From positions 124,001 through 188,000 of the forward strand of contig NZ_JBAIYU010000017.1 of assembly GCF_036763085.1 (NCBI RefSeq): a DNA stretch of 64,000 nt, given 5' to 3'. The notes beneath the pieces were generated by a model. That model saw only the letters and a program-made list of their open reading frames with translations, ran no database searches and was not told the origin of the DNA. Shown here in pieces: positions 8,259-14,790 of the stretch (position 1 is the stretch's first letter; each line of letters opens with the position of its first letter). Position numbers and translations under genes: made by a program. The stretch is from JBAIYU01 sp036763085 (GTDB lineage: Bacteria > Bacillota > Negativicutes > DSM-1736 > Dendrosporobacteraceae).

Positions 8259-8348
8259 TCAATCCGAAAACAGGCGATCCCATAGACAAAAAATAGTAAC
8301 TAAGACAATCGAGAACAATAGCCCAATATCACCAATGTAATTTTCCAT
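8259..8348 (-). CDS. Small membrane peptide, 29 residues (unrecognised)
   Basis: Very short ORF antisense to the gap between yyaC and sigK. It begins MENYIGDIGLLFS, continues with a hydrophobic run (VLVTIFCLW) and ends DRLFSD, so it looks like one short transmembrane helix with a charged C terminus. AAGGAGAG lies about five bases before the ATG, better than many annotated genes here. No family is recognised. Its position between two sporulation genes suggests, but does not show, a sporulation link. The 29-codon length alone could be chance; the ribosome binding site and the hydrophobic pattern are the reasons to list it. Confidence 0.5.
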   Translation of the reverse strand: MENYIGDIGLLFSIVLVTIFCLWDRLFSD

Positions 8349-8440
8349 GCTAACTCTCCTTCGTGAAGGTTTTTTTGTTAGATAAGTCGTAGATATTTAT
8401 TTTTAAAAAAATTGTTTTGACAGGCACAATGTTTCATGTA

Positions 8441-8470
8441 CCGCCATAGAATGAATCACATATATGGCGG
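8441..8470 (+). promoter_or_regulatory. Inverted repeat reaching the sigK ribosome binding site
   Basis: CCGCCATA (8441-8448) and TATGGCGG (8463-8470) form a perfect 8 bp inverted repeat with a 14-base loop. The right arm runs into the G-rich ribosome binding site GGGGGTGATGG that serves the GTG start at 8483. If transcribed, the hairpin would partly mask this site; if not, it could be an operator. Confidence 0.5.
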
Positions 8471-8482
8471 GGGTGATGGTTA

Positions 8483-9181
8483 GTGTCTTTTTTATTAGCC
8501 CTAGCGATGACAGTAATAAAAAGCATTTCGTTGCTTGTTGCCTACGTAACAAACAACACCTTTCCTTTACCGTTATCTGAAAAAGACGAACAAATTTATC
8601 TTGACAGACTTAAAAACGGCGATGAAAATGCAAAAAATGTTTTGATTGAGCGGAATTTGCGGTTAGTTGCTCATATTGTAAAAAAGTTCGATAATACCGG
8701 TGAAGATGTGGATGATTTAATCTCTATCGGTACTATTGGCTTAATTAAAGCTATTAATACATTTGATTTAGCTAAAAAGATTAGACTTGCTACATATGCG
8801 GCCCGATGCATTGAAAATGAAATATTGATGCATTTGCGCAGTACTCGTCGGATTCGTTCTGAGGTCAGTTTATATGATCCAATAGGGGTTGACAAAGAGG
8901 GCAATGAAATAACATTAATTGATGTTCTTGGAACAGCACCAGATGTTGTTGCCGAAGCTGTAGAAAATCAATGCGAACATGAGCGTCTTAACAAACAGAT
9001 TGGACGCTTAAGTACTCGGGAAAAATGGGTATTGGAAATGCGTTTTGGTATGCCTGACGGAAGTAGAAAGACACAGCGTGATATAGCAAAAATGCTAGGG
9101 ATTTCGCGTTCGTATGTATCGAGAATTGAAAAAAGGGCAATCGGTAAGCTAGGTAAGAATCTATCTGCTGAAGATTCTTAG
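8483..9181 (+). CDS. sigK: RNA polymerase sporulation sigma factor SigK
   Basis: Late mother-cell sigma factor, 232 residues, for coat and cortex genes. It aligns along its length with B. subtilis sigma-K: an N-terminal pro-sequence, then LVAYVTNNTFPLPLS, NLRLVAHIVKKFDNTGEDVDDLISIGTIGLIKA (region 2), TYAARCIENEILMHLR, a DPIGVDKEGNEITLIDVLG segment and a region 4 helix-turn-helix (TQRDIAKMLGISRSYVSRIEKRA). It starts at GTG. The hydrophobic N terminus suggests a membrane-tethered pro-form needing cleavage. The coding region is continuous, with no skin element. A hairpin overlaps the translation start region. Confidence 0.95.
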   Translation: MSFLLALAMTVIKSISLLVAYVTNNTFPLPLSEKDEQIYLDRLKNGDENAKNVLIERNLRLVAHIVKKFDNTGEDVDDLISIGTIGLIKAINTFDLAKKIRLATYAARCIENEILMHLRSTRRIRSEVSLYDPIGVDKEGNEITLIDVLGTAPDVVAEAVENQCEHERLNKQIGRLSTREKWVLEMRFGMPDGSRKTQRDIAKMLGISRSYVSRIEKRAIGKLGKNLSAEDS

Positions 9182-9231
9182 GATAATTCGATGTTTACAT
9201 ATTATGATAGTCATTTAAGAACGTTATCTTA

Positions 9232-9268
9232 TATAAGAATAACCGCCATATTGGCGGTTATTCTTATA
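9232..9268. terminator. Convergent hairpin between sigK and the NAPRTase gene
   Basis: A perfect inverted repeat with 17-bp arms (9232-9248 and 9252-9268) and a 3-base loop lies between converging genes. The stop codon of the minus-strand gene (9264-9266) is inside the right arm. No T-run follows on either strand, so termination efficiency is uncertain, but position and strength suggest a shared bidirectional terminator. Confidence 0.75.
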
Positions 9269-10313
9269 CTGTTTCAAGGCGCGGGTTGGGACGGTAATGC
9301 CGGCCAACTTTAGCGCAGTGCTTACCATCAACCATAACGACATCAGCAGTGAAGTTGATGTTGCTGTTAAAGATATTGCTGCCGACAGCATATACATCAA
9401 CAGGGACCTGGTGGTGTTCAAACTCGCTAATTCGTTCTGGATTAAATCCTCCGGAAACCATGATCTTGACATGGGAAAATCCTGCGGAATCAAGTGCTTG
9501 TCGAACGTTTCTTACAAGTTGAGGATTTACACCAGTTGGCTTAAAGTTACCCATATCTGAAAGAACCGACGCATCAACCAAAGTGTCAGCAGTATCTAAG
9601 CGGACCGCTGATAGTTTACTTCCCAGTGCTCGGGCAACAGCTAGGCTTGTTCCGACACAGTCATTATTAAAGTCAACTAAAGCAACTCTATTAATGTTGC
9701 TATCGATATGCTTATCGAAGGCCAAGGTGGCTTTTAATGTATCGCCGTAATATGTTGCAATAAGTGCGTGGGGGATTGTTCCTGAGGATTTGGTGCCCCA
9801 GTACTCAGCGTTTGCTGGAGTTGATACACCGGATACGCCTCCGATGTAAGCAGCATATCCATCAGATAATTGTGTGGTAAAGTGATCGAAGCGTGAAGGA
9901 AAGAAGAGGACGGGCTTGCCATTCGCAGCGGCGACAGATTTCCTAACATTGGTTGCAATTTTGGTTTGGCGGGCAAGAATTCCTAAGTATACTGTCTCTA
10001 AGTGAGCATAATCTGCAAGATCACCCTCGATAGTTAAGACTGTTTCCCAAGGTTCTATGGTGTCCCCGTCATGCAACGCTTTTACAACGAGATTCTCTGG
10101 ATTGTAAGCACACTTTTGTATTACGGCAATGACCTCATCTATTCCGCACAATATAGAATGCTGGCGTTGAAAGACCTGCATTAAGACGCGTGGATGATGA
10201 TTATCTCTATTTAATATTTCCTGAGTACGCAGGAAATAGCTGTCACTGTAGAAACCGCTTTTGATTTCTTCCACAGGGATTCGAAAGCTGTCTGGCGAGC
10301 GGCGTGTTTTCAT
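9264..10313 (-). CDS. pncB: Nicotinate phosphoribosyltransferase
   Basis: NAD salvage enzyme, 349 residues, joining nicotinate and PRPP to nicotinate mononucleotide. Recognisable parts are SGFYSDSYFLRTQEIL near the N terminus, ILARQTKIATNVRK, FPSRFDHFTTQLSDGYAAYIGGVSGVSTPANAEYWG (in pieces FPSRFDHF and GTIPHALIATYYGD), VDFNNDCVGTSLAVAR, AVRLDTAD and the phosphate-binding MVSGGFNPERI. It is of the short, archaeal/Firmicute type. AGGAGGACTTTTAAG precedes the ATG. The gene is single and divergent from the fol cluster. Confidence 0.9.
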   Translation of the reverse strand: MKTRRSPDSFRIPVEEIKSGFYSDSYFLRTQEILNRDNHHPRVLMQVFQRQHSILCGIDEVIAVIQKCAYNPENLVVKALHDGDTIEPWETVLTIEGDLADYAHLETVYLGILARQTKIATNVRKSVAAANGKPVLFFPSRFDHFTTQLSDGYAAYIGGVSGVSTPANAEYWGTKSSGTIPHALIATYYGDTLKATLAFDKHIDSNINRVALVDFNNDCVGTSLAVARALGSKLSAVRLDTADTLVDASVLSDMGNFKPTGVNPQLVRNVRQALDSAGFSHVKIMVSGGFNPERISEFEHHQVPVDVYAVGSNIFNSNINFTADVVMVDGKHCAKVGRHYRPNPRLETV

Positions 10314-10385
10314 CTTAAAAGTCCTCCTAATATTCCGGTAATTTCCTTAAATGTTTATATAAATTTCCATTATGCATATTATTTA

Positions 10386-10394
10386 TGATACAAT
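10386..10394 (+). promoter_or_regulatory. Candidate extended -10 promoter for the folate cluster
   Basis: TGATACAAT is an extended -10 (TGn plus TACAAT) 35 bp before the folP start. No convincing -35 is seen. The divergent gap to pncB is only 115 bp. Confidence 0.45.
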
Positions 10395-10428
10395 AAAATC
10401 GTATTAAGCCGCAATAGGGAGGAAACAA

Positions 10429-11640
10429 ATGAATTTTAACCCGCGCGTTATTGAGATCACTAATTTGAAGCAAGCGAACTATGAACTGCAGATTATAGAC
10501 TGTGATCCGTCCGGGATTAATATAATGTCCCCTAAATCAATATTTAAGACAATCAAGTTGGAAAAAATCCCTGCACGAGAAGCTAATTTATTAAAACAAA
10601 CATTTTTGGCGAAAGGCGGGGAAGTAGCTGTTGCTAGGGGTACAGCTAATCTAAGCATAGATTATACAGATGTGCTTATATGTGCAACTATCAAACAGTA
10701 TAAACTAGCGGTCAACCAATTGAAACTACAGCCGTGGGGATTGCCGAGACTTGCTCAAGCGATTGAAAAAACACTCGAATATAATGAAGGTTTTCCAACA
10801 AGGACCTACGAATGGCCAGATAAAAAGTTAGCAATTACTCCTGGGCGAACTTTGATAATGGGAATATTAAATATTACACCAGATTCGTTTTCAGACGGAG
10901 GTAAATATAATGAGCGTGACTCGGCACTTAGACGAGTAGAGGAAATGATTAGTGATGGTGCCGATATCATTGATGTAGGAGCCGAATCGACTAGACCTTA
11001 TGCGGGTTCTAAAAAAATAACTGCTGAGGAGGAATTAGAGCGGTTATTGCCAATAATAGAACATGTACTAGCTTATTCTAGTGTTCCAATTTCGATTGAT
11101 ACATATAAATCAATTGTTGCTCGTGAAGCGTTAAAGTTGGGAGCGCATATAATAAATGATGTCTGGGGACTGCAAAAAGATCCAGATATGGCAGCTGTCG
11201 CCGCTCAATTTAATGTTCCTACTATAATTATGCACAATCAGGAAGGAACTAGCTATCAACGCAATGTCATGTCTCATGTTTGCGAAGAATTAAGAAAGAG
11301 TATTGATATTGCTTTAGAAGCAGGTGTTGAAAGAGACAAGATTATAGTTGATCCAGGAATTGGGTTTGGGAAGAACTCTGAGCAAAACTTGGAAGTGATG
11401 TCCCAGCTTGAACAACTTAAGAATTTAGGATGTCCAATTTTATTGGCAGCTTCAAGAAAAAGGTTTATTGGAGATATCTTGGAATTACCTGTTAATGACA
11501 GGGTCGAGGGTACGGGTGCGACCGTTGCAGTAGGTATAGTAAAAGGATCTAATATCGTTAGAGTGCATGATGTTAAAGAAATGGCAAGAATTGCAAAAAT
11601 GACGGATGCTATGTTGAGGAGTTTTAACAATGTCAGATAA
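10429..11640 (+). CDS. folP: Dihydropteroate synthase with N-terminal extension
   Basis: Condenses p-aminobenzoate with the pterin pyrophosphate in folate synthesis; it is the sulfonamide target. The TIM-barrel enzyme occupies residues about 140-400 with NITPDSFSDGG (148-158), DVGAESTRP, SIDTYKS, HIINDVWG, IIMHN, DPGIGFGK, LLAASRKRFIG and IVRVHDV. Residues 1-135 form an extra domain absent from the usual 270-280 residue enzyme. I recall similar long forms in clostridia and acetogens. The domain has no motif I recognise. AGGGAGGAA precedes the ATG. The 3' end overlaps folB by 11 bp. Confidence 0.94.
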   Translation: MNFNPRVIEITNLKQANYELQIIDCDPSGINIMSPKSIFKTIKLEKIPAREANLLKQTFLAKGGEVAVARGTANLSIDYTDVLICATIKQYKLAVNQLKLQPWGLPRLAQAIEKTLEYNEGFPTRTYEWPDKKLAITPGRTLIMGILNITPDSFSDGGKYNERDSALRRVEEMISDGADIIDVGAESTRPYAGSKKITAEEELERLLPIIEHVLAYSSVPISIDTYKSIVAREALKLGAHIINDVWGLQKDPDMAAVAAQFNVPTIIMHNQEGTSYQRNVMSHVCEELRKSIDIALEAGVERDKIIVDPGIGFGKNSEQNLEVMSQLEQLKNLGCPILLAASRKRFIGDILELPVNDRVEGTGATVAVGIVKGSNIVRVHDVKEMARIAKMTDAMLRSFNNVR

Positions 11641-11992
11641 AATATTACTTTCTAACTTAATGTTTTATGGCTTTCATGGAGTGTTTGAATATGAACGCGA
11701 ACAAGGTCAGCGTTTCTATTTAGATATTGAATTAATGACTGATTTATCCTTAGCTGGAAAGACTGATAATCTAAATGATACAGTAGATTATACTAAAGTG
11801 TATGGCTGTGTTAAGGAAATTGTTGAAAATTATCGTTTTCAATTACTTGAAGCTCTCGCACATAAAATTGCGGATACAATTTTAGTGAGGAATTCAGTTA
11901 TTCATGAAGTGAAGATAAGAATTAGAAAACCTGCTGTCCCGATACCGGGTCAAATTGATTTTGTGCAGATTGAAATAGTACGAGGAAGATAG
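11630..11992 (+). CDS. folB: Dihydroneopterin aldolase
   Basis: Folate pathway enzyme, 120 residues, cleaving dihydroneopterin to 6-hydroxymethyl-dihydropterin. LLSNLMFYGFHGVFEYEREQGQRFYLDIEL is the family N terminus (active-site Glu in FEYE), followed by DTVDYTKVY, LLEALAHKIAD and a C-terminal VKIRIRKPAVPIPG with the conserved lysine/arginine region. The start overlaps folP and the stop is one base from the folK start, so the three genes are surely co-translated. Confidence 0.95.
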   Translation: MSDKILLSNLMFYGFHGVFEYEREQGQRFYLDIELMTDLSLAGKTDNLNDTVDYTKVYGCVKEIVENYRFQLLEALAHKIADTILVRNSVIHEVKIRIRKPAVPIPGQIDFVQIEIVRGR

Positions 11993-11993
11993 A

Positions 11994-12482
11994 ATGATTT
12001 TTTTAGGGCTTGGTTCAAATCTTGGCGATCGTGAAAAAAACATAATATCTGCTATTGACGAACTCGCAAAAAACAGCACTATTACAATAAAAAAAGTATC
12101 CTCACTATATGAGACAGAGCCATATGGCGTTATCGAACAGCAGGACTACCTTAATGCTGTAATTAGCATCGATACAAAACTTTCACCTTTCGAGTTGATC
12201 GATGAATGTCTGCGCATAGAAAAATTACTTGGAAGAGTACGAAATAAGAGATGGGAATCCCGCGTTATAGATATAGATTTACTGATATATCAGGATGCAT
12301 TAATAAACTCTGAGAAATTGACGATTCCACACCCGCTTATGGACAAGCGTAATTTTGTGTTGGTTCCGTTGCAGGAGATTGCGGGGGATACTGTTATTCT
12401 TAACGGGTATACGGCTGCAGAACTACTAGAAAAAGTAGAAGATAGCTGCCGTGTTATTTTTTATAAAACGCTGGTTCTATAA
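11994..12482 (+). CDS. folK: 2-amino-4-hydroxy-6-hydroxymethyldihydropteridine pyrophosphokinase
   Basis: Transfers pyrophosphate from ATP to 6-hydroxymethyl-dihydropterin, supplying the FolP substrate. The 162-residue protein begins IFLGLGSNLGDREKNI, then SSLYETEPYGVIEQQDYLNAV, LLGRVRNKRWESRVIDIDLLIYQ (the metal-binding DIDLL) and LTIPHPLMDKRNFVLVPLQEI, the whole family core. Its ATG lies one base after the folB stop. With folP and folB it gives three consecutive steps of folate synthesis. Confidence 0.95.
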   Translation: MIFLGLGSNLGDREKNIISAIDELAKNSTITIKKVSSLYETEPYGVIEQQDYLNAVISIDTKLSPFELIDECLRIEKLLGRVRNKRWESRVIDIDLLIYQDALINSEKLTIPHPLMDKRNFVLVPLQEIAGDTVILNGYTAAELLEKVEDSCRVIFYKTLVL

Positions 12483-12501
12483 TGAACTCGGAGGGAAGAA
12501 T

Positions 12502-13632
12502 ATGGATAAACCAGCCAAAATACTTTTTCTAAGTGCTCCAATTGGATCAGGGCATATACGTGCAGCTAACGCAATTAATGATGCTATACTATGTTTAAGA
12601 CCGGACGTAAATACACGGCTTATTAATGTATTTGACTTTTTCAGTAAGTCTATTGGAAACTTCCTTTTGAAGACTTACTTCAAAATACTTGATTTTTTTC
12701 CAAGTTTATATGGAATGATGTATGGAATGGGGAATACAAATAAGTTAGCACTAATAGGACGCGAAATAGTGAGCCGGTTTTTAGCAAATCGTATGTGTCG
12801 CTATATTCAGGATTACTCGCCTACTTTAATTATTTGTACTCATGCAACACCTGCTGGACTAATAGCTTATTTAATAAAGGAAAAAAGAATTGATATTCCA
12901 GCAGTCGCGGTTGTAACAGATTTTGTTATACATCGGTTATGGATATATGAAGATATCAGCTATTATTTTGTTGCATCCGAAGAACTTCGAAAATTTTTAG
13001 AGCAGTATGGAATTACGCGGTCAAATAGCAATGCCTCCGGAATTCCAATTGCAAGTTCATTTAGTGAGATGATTTGCACTGAAAAGCTCCGTGAAAAGTT
13101 GGACGTTCCTTCCGATATAAAGACAATTCTCCTAATGGGGGGCGGGGCAGGTGTTATGCCTATGGCTGAGATTCTAATCGCCTTAAATGAAATAATAACA
13201 CCAATTCAAGTATTAGTAGTTACTGGAAGCAATAATAAGCTATATAAAAAGCTAGAATCAAATAAGGGCGGCTTTAAGTATAGAGTGAAAATATTCGGTT
13301 TTATTGATAATATCCATGAATTAATGGCAGTCTCTGATATACTTGTTTCAAAGCCTGGCGGTATGACGTCGTCGGAGGCTTTAAGCATGGGCCTTCCACT
13401 AGTTATTTATCGTCCTATTCCTGGACAGGAAGAAGCTAATACAAAATTCCTGATTGAAAAAAAAGCCGCTGTTCGAGCGGAATCAACAGAAGATCTTGTA
13501 AATGTGATTAATAGACTTTTCAAACAAGATGATAACAACCTGGCGGTGATGAGGGAGAATTCGGCTAAGTTGGGCCGACCAGAAGCTGCCCGTAGAATTG
13601 CTGAAACTATTATTAAAAAGTACTCGGTGTAG
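12502..13632 (+). CDS. MGDG synthase/UgtP-like diacylglycerol glycosyltransferase
   Basis: GT28-type glycosyltransferase, 376 residues, resembling monogalactosyldiacylglycerol synthase and UgtP. The N-terminal domain begins ILFLSAPIGSGHIRAANAI (acceptor-lipid domain with the glycine-histidine loop). The C-terminal nucleotide-sugar domain has ILLMGGGAGVMP, VVTGSNNKLYKKL, GFIDNIHELMAVSDILVSKPGGMTSSEALSMGLPLV in pieces, and IPGQEEANTKFL. It probably adds sugar to diacylglycerol at the inner membrane face; sugar and processivity are unknown. The ATG at 12502 has GGAGGGA six bases upstream; the longer frame from 12451 overlaps folK and is less likely. Confidence 0.88.
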   Translation: MDKPAKILFLSAPIGSGHIRAANAINDAILCLRPDVNTRLINVFDFFSKSIGNFLLKTYFKILDFFPSLYGMMYGMGNTNKLALIGREIVSRFLANRMCRYIQDYSPTLIICTHATPAGLIAYLIKEKRIDIPAVAVVTDFVIHRLWIYEDISYYFVASEELRKFLEQYGITRSNSNASGIPIASSFSEMICTEKLREKLDVPSDIKTILLMGGGAGVMPMAEILIALNEIITPIQVLVVTGSNNKLYKKLESNKGGFKYRVKIFGFIDNIHELMAVSDILVSKPGGMTSSEALSMGLPLVIYRPIPGQEEANTKFLIEKKAAVRAESTEDLVNVINRLFKQDDNNLAVMRENSAKLGRPEAARRIAETIIKKYSV

Positions 13633-13704
13633 GCTGGTTTTGATGATTAGCAAACCTCTGATAATTTAGAGTGGTATTTTAAATCGAGGGCTGGCGGTGA
13701 GTAG

Positions 13705-14790
13705 ATGGAAAAAATATTTTTAGCTGGGCTGCAGATGGTTCCTGGAATTGGGAACTCAAGGATAAAGAAACTCATTGATTACTTTGGCAGTGCCCAGCAG
13801 GCATGGCAGGCCAGCAAGCACGATTTATTGCTTTGTAAAAACATAGATGCAACAATCTGTAATAATTTAATTCTGCTTCGGGAAAAGATAGATATACTAA
13901 ATTTAGCTGACAAGTGGTTTAAACAAGATATTAAACTTTGTCATATATCCGAAAGGGATTATCCTGGTTTACTGCGAAATGTTTACAATCCACCTGATTT
14001 GTTTTTCTATCGAGGAATACTGCCAAAGTCAGAGAAACTTATAGCAATAGTTGGCTCTAGACAGTCGACAGCCTATGGCAAAAATGCTGCGAATATGTTA
14101 GGCAGAGAATTAGCCGCCGCTGATATCTGTGTGGTAAGTGGAGCGGCCCGAGGTATTGATACAGCGGCACATAAAGGGGCTTTAACCACGGGGAAAACTA
14201 TTGCAGTTTTAGGTTGTGGTGTTGATATCAGTTACCCTCCGGAGAACCGATATTTACTTGACCAAATATCGGATTGCGGGACGGTTATCTCCGAATATGC
14301 ACCTGGAACAACTCCACATGCTGCCTTTTTTCCTGCTAGAAATAGGATAATAAGCGGGTTGTCAGCGGGGGTAGTTGTAGTTGAAGCTGCTGAAAGGAGC
14401 GGAGCATTAATAACTACTGAACATGCCTTAGATAATGGGCGGGACGTATTCGCAATACCTGGAAGTATATTTTCGGATGCAAGCAAAGGTGTCCATAAAC
14501 TAATAAAGCAAGGCGCAAAGTTAATAGATAGCATTGATGACATTTTAGAGGAATATAACTGGGCATGTAAACAGAATGCGGGAGAATTGAGTTTATCTAA
14601 AGATGAAACAGTCATATATAATACCTTGAATTTTGACAATCCTTTGACGGTTGAAGAAATAGTTGTGAAAACTAATTTAACGATTCCTGTCATTTCATAT
14701 ATATTATTACAATTAGAACTACGTGGTTTAGTGGCAGAACACTGTCCGCAATACTACGTTCGCGCCATTAAGGGGGTATTGGGTGAGTAA
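13705..14790 (+). CDS. dprA: DNA processing protein DprA/Smf
   Basis: Loads RecA onto incoming single-stranded DNA during natural transformation. The protein has 361 residues: an N-terminal helix-hairpin-helix segment (MVPGIGNSRIKKLIDYFG), the Rossmann-like core with IVGSRQSTAYG, VVSGAARGIDTAAHKGAL, GCGVDISYPPEN and PARNRIISGLS, and a C-terminal winged-helix domain (residues about 295-355). It immediately precedes topA and overlaps it by 8 bp, the arrangement seen in many Bacillota. Confidence 0.95.
   Translation: MEKIFLAGLQMVPGIGNSRIKKLIDYFGSAQQAWQASKHDLLLCKNIDATICNNLILLREKIDILNLADKWFKQDIKLCHISERDYPGLLRNVYNPPDLFFYRGILPKSEKLIAIVGSRQSTAYGKNAANMLGRELAAADICVVSGAARGIDTAAHKGALTTGKTIAVLGCGVDISYPPENRYLLDQISDCGTVISEYAPGTTPHAAFFPARNRIISGLSAGVVVVEAAERSGALITTEHALDNGRDVFAIPGSIFSDASKGVHKLIKQGAKLIDSIDDILEEYNWACKQNAGELSLSKDETVIYNTLNFDNPLTVEEIVVKTNLTIPVISYILLQLELRGLVAEHCPQYYVRAIKGVLGE

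Noticed and set aside
8355..8377. Terminator for yyaC (CCTT-CGTG-AAGG followed by seven T's)
   Set aside because: Stem is only four to five pairs; it also contains the ribosome binding site of the small minus-strand ORF. Possible but too weak to list.
14232..14693. 153-codon minus-strand ORF inside dprA
   Set aside because: Shadow of dprA with no supporting start signal.
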